This document shows, piece by piece, positions 28,160 to 37,301 of a DNA stretch of 64,000 nucleotides (positions within the stretch are counted from its first letter, which is position 1; every line of letters starts with the position of its first letter). The position numbers and the translations under genes were made by a program. Source of the DNA: Halobacillus litoralis (GTDB lineage: Bacteria > Bacillota > Bacilli > Bacillales > Halobacillaceae). The stretch covers positions 124,001-188,000 of the forward strand of contig NZ_WMEZ01000005.1 of the NCBI RefSeq assembly GCF_009856415.1, given 5' to 3'. Below the pieces are notes generated by a model. It was not told the DNA's origin. It was given only the letters and a program-made list of their open reading frames with translations, and did no database searches.

Positions 28160-29218
28160 TTATGCTTTGACTGCCGTGTTGTTTCCGTAAAGGATGCGTT
28201 CGATCATAGCTTTGTCCATCTCCAGAGGAGCGATTCCTTTCTTATTCAAAAGCTCCTGTGTGTTACTGTCGTCAAAACGAATGTTTTTATTCCAATAAGG
28301 ACGGAAGACGCTCATCGGAGCATTGAAAACCTGCTCTTCTTTCGTTAGTTTACCATCGTAATCGGACGGAACCATCTCGATATTGTGAAAGTCAAGTTTC
28401 TCCTTGATCATTTCAAATAACAAACGATTGGTCGGTGGGTGAGGATTGGTAATATGATAGATGGCCTTTGAATGATCCGTTTTTAGAGCTGCGGTAAGAA
28501 CATCCACCACATAGTCGACAGGGACGAAGTTTTGACTCGTCTCTCCTGTACATAGAAACTTAAACGTTTGGTTTTGAAGTTCTTTTTTCCGTTCCGTCCG
28601 TTTCTTAAGAATTTCAAGGCCGCGAATAACTCCATACAAGGCGAAACTTGTATCCGCTTCTCCGGTTTTCGAATCTCCGATAATGATGGAGGGGCGGAAG
28701 ATTTTAATATTTAACGTATGATCATAGCTTAGAACAAGGTGTTCGGCGTGACATTTGCTTTCTTCATAAGCATTTACAAATGTTTGCTCTTTTTCATGCA
28801 ACTGCTCCGAGGCATGGCGTTTCATTCCAAGCGTGTACGCGGTGCTTACATAATAAAAGTTTGCAGCCTCTATTTCCTTCGCCAGATGAAGAACATTCTT
28901 TGTTCCGTCTACATTGACTTTGAAGGTTTTCTCCCTTTCATTTTCATCAAAGGATAGGAACGCTGCGCTATGGTAAACCGTGTCAATCTTCTCTCTCAAA
29001 TCCTGGAGGCGTTTTTCATTGACTCCCGCATTTTTAAGAGAGAGATCGCCTTCGATAATGTGAAGGTTTCCCGTGGCGTGTGACGGAACTTCATCCTTTA
29101 GGTTTTCCGCTTTCCGCAGACTTCTTACTAAGGCATAGACGCTATGCCCCTCCTTCATCAGTTTCAATGCTAGTTGTTTCCCTAAAAAACCTGTCGCTCC
29201 TGTAATTAAAATGTTCAT
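28160..29218 (-). CDS. Extended SDR, fatty acyl/thioester reductase-like
   Basis: A 352-residue NAD(P)-binding protein. It has T-G-A-T-G-F-L-G-K-Q near the start, the catalytic Y-x3-K (Y-E-E-S-K-C-H-A-E) and an I-F-R-P-S-I-I-I-G-D segment. This layout is typical of extended SDRs of the male-sterility/acyl-CoA reductase and thioester reductase group. The substrate cannot be read from the sequence; a lipid or acyl-thioester reduction or an epimerase-like reaction is possible. GGAGGA precedes the ATG. Confidence 0.85.
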   Translation of the reverse strand: MNILITGATGFLGKQLALKLMKEGHSVYALVRSLRKAENLKDEVPSHATGNLHIIEGDLSLKNAGVNEKRLQDLREKIDTVYHSAAFLSFDENEREKTFKVNVDGTKNVLHLAKEIEAANFYYVSTAYTLGMKRHASEQLHEKEQTFVNAYEESKCHAEHLVLSYDHTLNIKIFRPSIIIGDSKTGEADTSFALYGVIRGLEILKKRTERKKELQNQTFKFLCTGETSQNFVPVDYVVDVLTAALKTDHSKAIYHITNPHPPTNRLLFEMIKEKLDFHNIEMVPSDYDGKLTKEEQVFNAPMSVFRPYWNKNIRFDDSNTQELLNKKGIAPLEMDKAMIERILYGNNTAVKA

Positions 29219-29490
29219 GTTAGTTCCTCCGATGTCTTATTCATCAGTCTATATAAAACCTTGGTGTTCATAATAGAACAAAGATTTCCAAATCTATGAC
29301 AATGGACCGCTCTTACTATCATTCGTAGTGCATACAAGGATAACATATAGCAAACGGAATGTTGTGAAAAAAGTATGAGAAAACATTGGAAACAGCCCAT
29401 TGGTCATTATTCCTTGCATCGTTTCTGAATATGAGGGATCTAACATGTTAGAATGAACACATCAAAAGGTCGTCCATGGAGGTGCTGTCT

Positions 29491-30681
29491 GTGAATCATG
29501 AACAGATGATTCAGAACTTGAGAGAAGGTCAAGAGCGTGAAACGATAAGGCGAAGAAAGCAGGAACAAAAATTTTGGGATCATTCTCCTGATATCGATGA
29601 TCTCGAGGGGGTATTGCATCAACGGACGAAAATGGAACTGGATGAAATGAGAAAGAATTTCGGGTTCCAAGGAATGAGTTCGATGAATAAGAGGGACTTA
29701 ATCGGTCACTTCAAAGAACTTCTTCCCGTACATTTGCATCGGACTCTATCTTATTTGAATGAAGATGCCTATGAGCTTGTAAAAAAGTTGGCTGATGGGA
29801 AGGAGGGGGTAAGCGGGGAAGACTACTCTTTTTCTTATGCTAGTAAAATTGTAAGTCGTGCCTGGGCGTTTCCGGCAATTCAGGATGGGAGACGGATATG
29901 GATCCTTCCGAAAGAACTAAGAGCAGCGTTCCATGAAGCAGATGGACAAAAGCTTCAACAGCAGGTCCGTGAGAATACGGAGTGGATTCTTCTGACCAAA
30001 GGGATGCTCCATAATTATGGGTATATCGAACACGGTGCTGCTATTTCAACATTGAAACGAGTTAGCGGGGCAGAAGTAGATATCCAGCGTTATTTTGAAG
30101 TGATGCGGCTTTGTTCTTATTATGAATTAAATATGGCTACGGGAGGGTTTGTGAGTGCTGGTCTGGATTTTGAAGAAAAAGAAGAACTGATTACCCATCA
30201 CGAAACTCGCCCTGAAATCCCGTATTATCCATTTTCGAAGAAACAGTTAATAAAAGCAGCGTCAGGTGGAGGGATCGAACCGTCTGAGTCGATGGATCCG
30301 TTCATAGAGATGGTCAAAACCTCGTATGATGTAGATCAAGAAGAGATTTTAGATCATGCGAGTTTGTTGGAAGGGCTTCTGAAAGAAGGAATGAATATCA
30401 ATGAACTGCTGGAGGTTTTTCAGGAAGCCTTTGAAATCCCTAATAAAAAGGTGATGGAGCAAGTAGCGGACACTCTCGTCTACGCCAACAACCATACTCG
30501 TATGTGGATGCTGAAAGGGCATAAGCCTGTAGAACTGCCGCGACAGAAGCAAGCTGCTTTTAAAGAAGAACCTCGTGAGAAGGTCGTCCCTTTTAAACAG
30601 GACAGAAAAATCGGGAGAAACGAACCTTGTCCGTGTGGAAGTGGAAAGAAATATAAAAAGTGCTGTGGATCACCAAAATAG
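29491..30681 (+). CDS. SEC-C motif protein of unknown function
   Basis: A 396-residue protein ending in the zinc-binding SEC-C motif ([18 protein letters not shown]). The remainder is a mostly helical, charged domain that I do not recognise. SEC-C tails, named after SecA, mediate ribosome or nucleic-acid contacts in several unrelated proteins. I chose the GTG at 29491, since GGAGGTG would lie inside the longer frame. The UPF0158 gene follows 22 bases downstream, so the two are likely cotranscribed. Confidence 0.8.
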   Translation: MNHEQMIQNLREGQERETIRRRKQEQKFWDHSPDIDDLEGVLHQRTKMELDEMRKNFGFQGMSSMNKRDLIGHFKELLPVHLHRTLSYLNEDAYELVKKLADGKEGVSGEDYSFSYASKIVSRAWAFPAIQDGRRIWILPKELRAAFHEADGQKLQQQVRENTEWILLTKGMLHNYGYIEHGAAISTLKRVSGAEVDIQRYFEVMRLCSYYELNMATGGFVSAGLDFEEKEELITHHETRPEIPYYPFSKKQLIKAASGGGIEPSESMDPFIEMVKTSYDVDQEEILDHASLLEGLLKEGMNINELLEVFQEAFEIPNKKVMEQVADTLVYANNHTRMWMLKGHKPVELPRQKQAAFKEEPREKVVPFKQDRKIGRNEPCPCGSGKKYKKCCGSPK

Positions 30682-30703
30682 CCTGGGGTGAGGAGGAGTG
30701 CTT

Positions 30704-31165
30704 ATGCCGGTCAAGCTGAACAACATTGCTGGTGAGTTGGAAATTCTTATGGAAGAATATATGGCTTTTTTTGATCGCGAAACGTTTGCTGTCGTTCATT
30801 TTCCTCCGGGGATGTATGACGAAGTCGAAATGGGTGAGCCATACGAGACACGCATCGATTGGATAGAAGAGGACTGGAAAAGTGCGGAGATGGTGGTCCA
30901 TAATGAAGAGAGGTTTGTGAAACTTCCCAGCAAATGGGACATTAATGATTACGAAATCATGGAGGATTACTCTTATTCAATAGAAGATGAACAAGTCAGG
31001 AAACAGGTTCTCAATGCCATCCGTGGACGCGGGGCTTTCCGACGCTTCCGTGAGCATGTAGAATATCACGGTTTGTTGAATGATTGGTACAAGTATAAGA
31101 CAGATCGTTATGTGGAAATCGCAAGGGAATGGTGCGAAGAGAATGACATTCCTTATGAAAAATAG
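30704..31165 (+). CDS. UPF0158 family protein
   Basis: A 153-residue acidic protein with the UPF0158 pattern: an N-terminal helix (L-E-I-L-M-E-E-Y), a central I-N-D-Y-E-I-M-E-D-Y segment and the terminal F-R-R-F-R-E...W-Y-K-Y-K...A-R-E-W-C-E-E-N. The function is unknown. The ATG at 30704 has GAGGAG at good spacing; an upstream GTG does not. It is the second gene after the SEC-C protein and is followed by a terminator. Confidence 0.85.
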   Translation: MPVKLNNIAGELEILMEEYMAFFDRETFAVVHFPPGMYDEVEMGEPYETRIDWIEEDWKSAEMVVHNEERFVKLPSKWDINDYEIMEDYSYSIEDEQVRKQVLNAIRGRGAFRRFREHVEYHGLLNDWYKYKTDRYVEIAREWCEENDIPYEK

Positions 31166-31171
31166 GTAAAG

Positions 31172-31209
31172 AAAGGATCAGGGTTCCCGAAGAGGGTCTG
31201 ATCCTTTTT
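31172..31209 (+). terminator. Terminator of the SEC-C/UPF0158 operon
   Basis: AAAGGATCAG...CTGATCCTTTTT. Confidence 0.8.
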
Positions 31210-31369
31210 ATTTTGTAAAAAAAGGTGGGAGGTCCTAGTTCGGAATGTATACATATTGGCGATTTCGATAAATACGGTTAGTCACTTTTGTTCATTTTGT
31301 CTGCTCAGGCAGGTTTTTGCTGAAATAATGAAGTATTTGGTAAATAAGCTATAAATTGGGAGGCATTGG

Positions 31370-32425
31370 ATGAAAAAGAAATTATTGACCGTAGCTGTAA
31401 CAGGAGCGCTTTTGACAACAGGTGGTTTGATTCCGGGAAGTGGGACGGTTCTGGCTGGAGATAACGGAGCGAATGGACCGAACTACAATGGTAATGAAAC
31501 CATCAAAAATGAACGTCTGCATTCTTATGAAGAGATGGCTGATTTCTTACAAAAGCTTGATCAGCGTTCAGAAGCGCTTGAGCTTGAAGTATATGGACAG
31601 TCCGTAAAAGGGAGAGATTTGTATTTAGCGAAGTTCGGAGATATGGACGAAGATAAGCCGACCGTGCTTTTTCTCACTCAGCAGCATGGGAATGAAACGC
31701 TGACGACAGAAGGTGCCCTCCAAGTCATCAAACATTTGACTTCCAATGGGAAGAGCGTAGAAAACATTCTTGAAAACGTGAATGTGCTGATTGCTCCAAG
31801 ATTGAATGTAGATGGAGCGGAGGGAGATGTGAACTTCTCTTTGGACGATTATGTATCAGGGACCCATACGCGCTATAATGCGAATGGAGTTGACTTGAAC
31901 CGTGACCATGTCGACCGAGAGCAGCCTGAAACGAAGGCTTTGCATGAGGAAGTGCTGCAAAAATACAGCCCTGACTATATGATTGACTTGCATCACCAGG
32001 GGACACAGGTGACGCTTGGGGATACAGGTGAGCTTGTATCTGGTTCTATTTTGTACCCGACGAATGCAGAAGTAGATCCAGAGGTTCGTGAACAGTCGAA
32101 GAAGTTGGGAGCTGTCGTCTATAATGCAGTAGAGTCCAAAGGTTACGGCCTTCTTTCCAAATATCCTGGTGGAACAGCACAGACGATCAGCCGTAATGGA
32201 CTGGCTGCTGAATATGGTATCTCCACCCTGTTATTTGAAATGAGAGGAATGGCCGACCATTACCGTGAGGATTATGTCCTTGGGCAGAAGAGCAACGGTT
32301 ATTTGATTCAGCAAGCGGTTACCGCTATGGAAGCCACACTGGAGGCTTTGGCGGATGGTTCGCTTGAATCTGCAGATCCTTCCTTTTGGGATACATTACC
32401 GGAAAGCAACTATGATGGAGAATAA
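31370..32425 (+). CDS. Secreted M14 zinc carboxypeptidase
   Basis: A 351-residue protein. A signal peptide (M-K-K-K-L-L to about residue 29) is followed by the M14 domain: H106 and E109 in Q-Q-H-G-N-E, substrate-binding R-Y-N-A-N-G-V-D-L-N-R-D, zinc His 208 in D-L-H-H-Q and the general-base Glu 290 in L-L-F-E-M-R-G. Expected extracellular removal of C-terminal residues from peptides or wall peptides. Mature protein acidic. GGGAGG precedes the ATG. Single gene with terminator. Confidence 0.92.
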   Translation: MKKKLLTVAVTGALLTTGGLIPGSGTVLAGDNGANGPNYNGNETIKNERLHSYEEMADFLQKLDQRSEALELEVYGQSVKGRDLYLAKFGDMDEDKPTVLFLTQQHGNETLTTEGALQVIKHLTSNGKSVENILENVNVLIAPRLNVDGAEGDVNFSLDDYVSGTHTRYNANGVDLNRDHVDREQPETKALHEEVLQKYSPDYMIDLHHQGTQVTLGDTGELVSGSILYPTNAEVDPEVREQSKKLGAVVYNAVESKGYGLLSKYPGGTAQTISRNGLAAEYGISTLLFEMRGMADHYREDYVLGQKSNGYLIQQAVTAMEATLEALADGSLESADPSFWDTLPESNYDGE

Positions 32426-32433
32426 TGTTAGGG

Positions 32434-32462
32434 GAACTTCCTTTTTAGGGAGTTCTTTTTTT
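32434..32462 (+). terminator. Terminator of the M14 carboxypeptidase gene
   Basis: GAACTTCC/GGGAGTTC followed by seven T residues. Confidence 0.75.
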
Positions 32463-32490
32463 ATCTTGCTTCCTAAGTGCGAGCAAAATC

Positions 32491-32690
32491 CTGCCAGCAC
32501 GCGGCTCGGTATTCCAGCGGGCGATCCAGCGTTCCAGCACGCGGCCCAGCATTCCAACGCACGACTCAGCATTCCAGCGCGCGACTCAGCATTCCAACGC
32601 GCGACTCAGCATTCCAACGCGCGACTCAGCATTCCAACGCGCGGCCCAGTATTCCAACGCGCGACTCAGCATTCCAACGCACGATTCAAG
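32491..32690. repeat. Ten-unit tandem repeat, 20-bp period, GC-rich
   Basis: Ten units of exactly 20 bases with the consensus ATTCCAACGCGCGACTCAGC start at 32491, 32511 and so on to 32671. The first three units are most diverged. Together with flanks this fills the 470-base gap before the PAP2 gene. Because 20 is not a multiple of three, the open frames crossing it are not credible genes. Confidence 0.95.
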
Positions 32691-32894
32691 CCCTCTCGAG
32701 CGCATACTTACACCTTATTCTTTAATCACACCACTGGCGACTCAAAACTGGAAGGATATCAGGCATTTTGAAACCCTCGCCTTTATTTATTCCTTCAAGG
32801 TTCGGGGGAAAATAGAGAAATTCACTGGTGAGCTGTTTATTTACAGAAGGCAAGGGAATGGTTTATCACGAAAGAAAAAGAGGGTGGAGTAGGT

Positions 32895-33590
32895 ATGCTA
32901 TTTTCTGGAACTAAAATGTCGGATTTATCCATCACATCTATATTACTTATTGTGGTTGGGTTCGTTTCACTTGGGGTCAGCATTTATTTCTTCATTGATT
33001 TGACCAACAGCATTTTACAGAAAGAGAAATTCGCCGTTGACCAGCAGGCTTTCGATTTAGTGCGGGCGACGTCCTTTGGGGGAGCAGAACCTTTGGCGAA
33101 AGGAATCTCTAAGGCAGGTTCCGTTATTTTCATGGTGATTGTTTCACTCATTCTCGCTGTCTATTTGTTGTTTTTTTCGCCATTCAGTCGCTGGGTAGGC
33201 GTTTATTTCATTTTGGCCATGGGAGGTGTCAGTGGTCTTACGGCAGGAATGAAGTCATTTTCCAGTCGCGACAGGCCGGTATTCAAAGGCGATTATCACG
33301 GCGCGACATCCAGTTTTCCGAGCGGGCATGCGTCCGGCGCTCTGGTTTTTTATGGTTTTATTATTTATCTTTTCGCCATCAGTAAACTTGAACCCAAATG
33401 GAAATGGGGGATCAATGTAGTATTGGCCCTCATCGCCATACTGATCGGTATTAGCCGAGTTTACTTAGGGGTTCATTTCTTTACAGACGTCGTGGCAGGT
33501 TATTTATTTGGTATAGCCTGGCTTCTCCTATGTCTTACTGCCCTTGAAGTGACGCTATGGCATCAACGAAGGAGACAAAGGTTATCATAG
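32895..33590 (+). CDS. PAP2-family membrane phosphatase
   Basis: A 231-residue protein with about six membrane helices and the PAP2 signature: S-R-D-R-P near 126, S-F-P-S-G-H-A and S-R-V-Y-L-G-V-H-F-F-T-D. Family members dephosphorylate lipid phosphates such as undecaprenyl pyrophosphate or phosphatidate at the outer membrane face. The exact substrate is not known. GGTGGAG precedes the ATG. Confidence 0.9.
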   Translation: MLFSGTKMSDLSITSILLIVVGFVSLGVSIYFFIDLTNSILQKEKFAVDQQAFDLVRATSFGGAEPLAKGISKAGSVIFMVIVSLILAVYLLFFSPFSRWVGVYFILAMGGVSGLTAGMKSFSSRDRPVFKGDYHGATSSFPSGHASGALVFYGFIIYLFAISKLEPKWKWGINVVLALIAILIGISRVYLGVHFFTDVVAGYLFGIAWLLLCLTALEVTLWHQRRRQRLS

Positions 33591-33660
33591 TCCCGTGTTT
33601 TTTCATGTGATCTCTTTTTTTGAATAGATATAAAAGAGTGAGCAAAAAGGGGGCGACAAC

Positions 33661-34089
33661 ATGGCTGTTATTAAAGCTCCAAGCAGACATATCGACATGT
33701 TGGCACGATTACTTCGAGCGGAAGCTGCCGGGGAAGGGAAGCAGGGCATGCTGCATGTAGGGGCTGTGACCGTGAATCGGGCAAGAACGAATTGTTCAGA
33801 TTTCAAAGGGTTGAACACATTGCCTGAAGTCATCAATCAACCGAAAGCATTTGAAGCCTTGCAGCATGGCATGTACTACCAAAGAGCGCGGGAAAGTGAA
33901 AAACGTTTGGCGCGGAGGAACGTAAAGGGATATAGGAGCTGGCCGGCGAAGTACAGTTTATGGTACTTCAGACCTGAAGGGGACTGTCCGCCGACATGGT
34001 ATGATCAGAGACAGGTCGGAAGATACAAAGCCCATTGTTTTTATGAGCCGGTGGCCGGGGAATGTGATGAAATATATAATACGTATTAA
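33661..34089 (+). CDS. cwlJ: Cell wall hydrolase CwlJ, spore germination
   Basis: A 142-residue hydrolase_2 (SleB/CwlJ) domain without signal peptide. The catalytic Glu lies in L-L-R-A-E-A-A-G-E-G; V-G-A-V-T-V-N-R and W-Y-F-R-P are conserved. The size and missing N-terminal domain fit CwlJ, which degrades spore cortex peptidoglycan at germination, rather than SleB. It supports a spore-forming host. AAAAAGGGGG precedes the ATG. Confidence 0.88.
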   Translation: MAVIKAPSRHIDMLARLLRAEAAGEGKQGMLHVGAVTVNRARTNCSDFKGLNTLPEVINQPKAFEALQHGMYYQRARESEKRLARRNVKGYRSWPAKYSLWYFRPEGDCPPTWYDQRQVGRYKAHCFYEPVAGECDEIYNTY

Positions 34090-34095
34090 TCATGA

Positions 34096-34134
34096 AAAAG
34101 CTGACAGGCGAAAATAGAGCCTGTCAGCTTTTTT
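34096..34134. terminator. Bidirectional terminator
   Basis: AAAAGCTGACAGGC/GCCTGTCAGCTTTT (34096-34109 with 34119-34132). Confidence 0.9.
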
Positions 34135-34136
34135 AA

Positions 34137-34916
34137 TTAAAACCATTTGTATTTTCTTGATAAGGGAACAAAAGGCTTCGTAAAAAAGAAGCGGCGGGAG
34201 TGGAAGGTTGCAATTTCGATTCCGATTCGATGAGCTTCCTGATCCATTCGCTGCTGCTCTTTCTTGAATTGCTCAAGACTTGTCGTGTTCAGGAGAAGTT
34301 CCGTGTTATACCATACATTCGTTCGGCAGTGGCTCAGAAAAAACGAGGAAAGTTTTTCGTCATGTCGTCGCAGCAATCGGTCCATCCATTTAATGAAACG
34401 GGCATAATGAGTTGAAAGTTCATTCTGGACGAGGTCGACAAGTTCAGCGAGAACGATATTGATTCGTTCATGATCTTTGCGACGATGCAGCATAAGACGG
34501 GAGTCCGGCCATAATTTTTCTTCTGAAATGATGTGGTGAAGGGCTAAGGGGAGGTCATAGTTGATATGAGCATTGATGCCGAGCAGGGCATCCTGCAAAA
34601 CGAATGTTTGTTTTTGTGCGGCCATATGAAAGGCAAGTGCCCAGCATCTGGGTGTTTCTTTTTCTGAATGGAAATTGTCCATAGCTTGGAAATAGCGGTC
34701 AGCGAAGTCGATTAGCAAACGTTCCATCCAAATAGGGTCGGTGAAAAAGTCAGAAGCCAGCCTCTTTTGCATTTCTTTCGTCATTAAAAGATAAACCCGT
34801 TGAAAAACGCTGTTGTAATCCTTGTGTTCTTCCAATGTTTTTAAATGCTCTTCCATTTGAAGGATGACAGGGTCCAGGGTTTGCGGCTCTTCTACAGAGT
34901 TTTTTACCGTTCTCAT
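34137..34916 (-). CDS. DUF5995 family protein
   Basis: A 259-residue, mostly helical protein. The segment D-A-L-L-G-I-N-A-H-I-N-Y-D-L-P-L-A-L is the hallmark of DUF5995; its His and Asp could form a metal site. The function is unknown. Start chosen at the ATG (34916) with GGAGGG eight bases upstream; a GTG three codons earlier touches that site. Single gene convergent with cwlJ. Confidence 0.8.
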   Translation of the reverse strand: MRTVKNSVEEPQTLDPVILQMEEHLKTLEEHKDYNSVFQRVYLLMTKEMQKRLASDFFTDPIWMERLLIDFADRYFQAMDNFHSEKETPRCWALAFHMAAQKQTFVLQDALLGINAHINYDLPLALHHIISEEKLWPDSRLMLHRRKDHERINIVLAELVDLVQNELSTHYARFIKWMDRLLRRHDEKLSSFFLSHCRTNVWYNTELLLNTTSLEQFKKEQQRMDQEAHRIGIEIATFHSRRFFFTKPFVPLSRKYKWF

Positions 34917-35063
34917 AGGTCCCACCCTCCCAAGTAGTCACTTTTATCTATTATAGCACCTTATTCTCGGAGTAGAGCACGTATGATTCTTACATCCTTC
35001 TGAATAAAACCATACACAGAGGGTATGAACATATATAGATGTTCATGAACTGGAGGGTCAATA

Positions 35064-35528
35064 ATGGATAAGATGAATCGAGGGGTCATTACAGCCCTGT
35101 CTGCAATTGGAATCGCTCAAGCTTTGAAAATTATCACTCATAAAAAAGTGACCGGGGAATGGGATGTGAAGCAGATCGTGACGACAGGTGGCCAACCGAG
35201 TTCCCACTCGGCTGGCGTGTCAGCGCTTGCGACATATATCGCTGCCAACAAGGGATCGCGTCATACGGAAACAGCACTTGCAACCATCTTCGGTGTCATC
35301 GTCATGTATGATGCTCAAGGAATCAGACGTCATACAGGCGAAATCGCTCAACTGGTGAATGATCTCGAAGATAACTTTGCCGCAATCTCTGGTGATTTTC
35401 CGAGTTCTGAATTTGTCGAGCGTGATAAAGAATTGAAAGAGCTTCTTGGTCATCAGCCGATTGAAGTGCTGGGCGGGGCCATTCTAGGGGCCGCGCTTGG
35501 ATATTTTTCTGCTAAGCTCGAAGGATAA
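35064..35528 (+). CDS. yuiD: Divergent PAP2 family protein (YuiD)
   Basis: A 154-residue DUF212/divergent PAP2 protein with three or four membrane segments. It has Q-A-L-K-I-I-T near the N-terminus, T-G-G-Q-P-S-S-H-S-A-G and M-Y-D-A-Q-G-I-R-R-H-T-G. These correspond to the phosphatase motifs of PAP2 proteins. Activity is not proven for the family. CTGGAGGG lies before the start. A small gene follows 42 bases downstream. Confidence 0.88.
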   Translation: MDKMNRGVITALSAIGIAQALKIITHKKVTGEWDVKQIVTTGGQPSSHSAGVSALATYIAANKGSRHTETALATIFGVIVMYDAQGIRRHTGEIAQLVNDLEDNFAAISGDFPSSEFVERDKELKELLGHQPIEVLGGAILGAALGYFSAKLEG

Positions 35529-35570
35529 AGAAAAACGTTCGAGCAAAAATAAGTCCAGGAGGTGATTCGT

Positions 35571-35714
35571 ATGAACTCATCGAACCATCCTGGAAAAGAT
35601 GTGTTTGCACGCTCTGGGACGAATGTGAGTGAAGTGAAACGTCGAAATGAACAATCAGGACTTTCTTACAATCAGGTGAAAGAAATGATGGCTCGTAAAC
35701 AAAATCAAAAATGA
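35571..35714 (+). CDS. Small hydrophilic protein, gamma-SASP-like
   Basis: A 47-residue peptide after an excellent AGGAGGTGA site. The segment G-T-N-V-S-E-V-K-R-R-N-E-Q-S resembles the repeated T-N-V-Q-x-V-K-x-Q-N-x-Q-S motif of gamma-type small acid-soluble spore proteins. Only one motif is present, so it may be a relative rather than SspE itself. It lies between yuiD and a terminator. Confidence 0.7.
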   Translation: MNSSNHPGKDVFARSGTNVSEVKRRNEQSGLSYNQVKEMMARKQNQK

Positions 35715-35723
35715 TGATAAATG

Positions 35724-35755
35724 AAGGCCTCCCCAATGATGGGCAGGCCTTTTTC
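35724..35755 (+). terminator. Terminator downstream of the small SASP-like gene
   Basis: AAGGCCT-C-CCC/GGG-C-AGGCCTT followed by TTTTC. Confidence 0.8.
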
Positions 35756-35835
35756 TTGGTCTGGGAAGTAATTCTGGCTGTGGACTCATGGACTTGGGAA
35801 GCAATAACCCGTATCAGCGTCCGCAGCTTATGATC

Positions 35836-36009
35836 TTATTGTTCTTCGTTCACATCAACAGCTGCCGTATTGTTGTTCATATAGGCAGCGGATAGATGAT
35901 CATCTTCTTTGTTGCGTCCCTCAAGAGCTGCTTGGAGCTTCTGGTTAGCAGATCCACGATCTCTGCCTTTGGGGTTGTTTTTCTTTCTGCTTTCACTATT
36001 TTTGCTCAT
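35836..36009 (-). CDS. Small hydrophilic protein of unknown function
   Basis: A 57-residue frame with AGGAGGAGG before its ATG. The N-terminal half is basic (S-R-K-K-N-N-P-K-G-R-D-R-G); the C-terminal half is acidic, with D-D-H-L-S-A-A-Y-M-N-N-N. Size, composition and the neighbouring SASP-like gene suggest a spore-associated small protein. No family was recognised. Confidence 0.65.
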   Translation of the reverse strand: MSKNSESRKKNNPKGRDRGSANQKLQAALEGRNKEDDHLSAAYMNNNTAAVDVNEEQ

Positions 36010-36178
36010 CGTCATCCTCCTCCTGATGGTTCTTTATTAATTTCTCCAAGAATCCTTTCCCTATGTCTTACTTTTCATTCTTATTGATGAATGAATCGGA
36101 CCAGTTTGAAAAGACTAAGGAAAAAGCACGGATATTGCAGTGATTGACTGAATGCAATCCAAATTGGAGGAGTTCAAA

Positions 36179-37165
36179 ATGCCAGCAAGCCCTCGTTTAT
36201 CCTCATCCGAAATCGGAACTTTATGGATGACTTATCAGCAGAAGACGATGATTCTTACGATGCTTGAATATTTTATAGAGCAAGCGGACGATCCTGAAGC
36301 GAAACAAATCATGACGAATATAAGCTCAACCGTTCAGCCGTATGTTAAGAAAATTGAATCCATGTACAGGAAGGAAGATTTGCCTGTTCCCATCGGTTTT
36401 ACAAAGGAAGATGTGAATGTAGGGGTCCCAAAACTTTTCGACAATGGGTTTGACATCATGTTCTTGCGTTTGGTCAAAGAAATCAGTATGGGGATGCACA
36501 CACTGAATTTAACGATGTCTTATCGTCCGGATGTGACGTTGTTTTATCAGGAGCTGACCCAGATTACTCAAAAATGCTATGACGATTGTACGCAATTTTT
36601 ATTGACCAAAGGGTATCTTCCTAAATCTCCATATGTAGCGATACAAAAGCAGGTGGAGCATGCGAAAGGGACGAATTATTTAGGAATGTTCAATCCTTTG
36701 AAAGGGAAGCGAGCGTTGAATACAGTCGAAATCGCTCATATCCATCATTCCATCGAGTCCAATATTACAGGGATGCAGATGATTTATGGATTTGCTCAAA
36801 GTGCTACCCATAAAGATGCCAGCGATTATTTTTACAAAGGTGGAGAACTAGCTAAAGGCCTGATCAAAGAAATGAGTGAGGTTTTATTACAAAACGACAT
36901 TCAAATTCCTTCAACGGCAGGTGGAAATATAACGACTTCCAAGGTTCCGCCGTTTTCGGATAAGATCATGATGTACTGTGTCAGCTTATTTTGCAGTTTT
37001 TCGCTGGGTGGGAATTCGTTGGGAACGTCATTCAGCTTGAGGAATGACCTGCCTGCGAAATTAACCGTTTTTATGAAGGATATTTTCGAGTATGCCCATG
37101 AAGGCGCTAAAATTATGATTGAGCATGGATGGATGGAAGAACCGCCACAAACCATAAAGCATTAA
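36179..37165 (+). CDS. DUF3231 family protein
   Basis: A 328-residue protein made of two similar four-helix, ferritin-like halves (about 10-160 and 175-320). It matches the DUF3231 pattern common in spore-forming Bacilli (L-S-S-S-E-I-G-T-L-W near the start, then G-F-x-x-E-D-V-N and later I-H-H-S-I-E-S-N). The family is related to coat F-type proteins; its function is unknown. The start at 36179 is seven bases after GGAGGA. Confidence 0.85.
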   Translation: MPASPRLSSSEIGTLWMTYQQKTMILTMLEYFIEQADDPEAKQIMTNISSTVQPYVKKIESMYRKEDLPVPIGFTKEDVNVGVPKLFDNGFDIMFLRLVKEISMGMHTLNLTMSYRPDVTLFYQELTQITQKCYDDCTQFLLTKGYLPKSPYVAIQKQVEHAKGTNYLGMFNPLKGKRALNTVEIAHIHHSIESNITGMQMIYGFAQSATHKDASDYFYKGGELAKGLIKEMSEVLLQNDIQIPSTAGGNITTSKVPPFSDKIMMYCVSLFCSFSLGGNSLGTSFSLRNDLPAKLTVFMKDIFEYAHEGAKIMIEHGWMEEPPQTIKH

Positions 37166-37176
37166 AGATTGGAAAG

Positions 37177-37202
37177 CCTGACGATACTTCGTCAGGTTTT
37201 TT
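37177..37202 (+). terminator. Terminator of the DUF3231 gene
   Basis: CCTGACG/CGTCAGG followed by TTTTTT. Confidence 0.85.
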
Positions 37203-37219
37203 AATGCAAGATTTCCATG

Positions 37220-37248
37220 TTGACATCCTCTTCTTTATCCTTTAACAT
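37220..37248 (+). promoter_or_regulatory. Promoter of the amino-acid ABC importer operon
   Basis: TTGACA (37220-37225), a 17-base spacer and TAACAT (37243-37248). No riboswitch or T-box fits in the short leader. Confidence 0.65.
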
Positions 37249-37301
37249 CATAAAAGTCATTAAAACATATCAACTTACTTGGTTTTAAGGAGGATTATAA
37301 A

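Noticed and set aside
32355-32771. 138- and 82-residue frames over the 20-bp repeat
   Set aside because: The frames arise because the repeat lacks stops; a 20-base unit changes frame each time. The 138-residue frame even overlaps the end of the carboxypeptidase gene.
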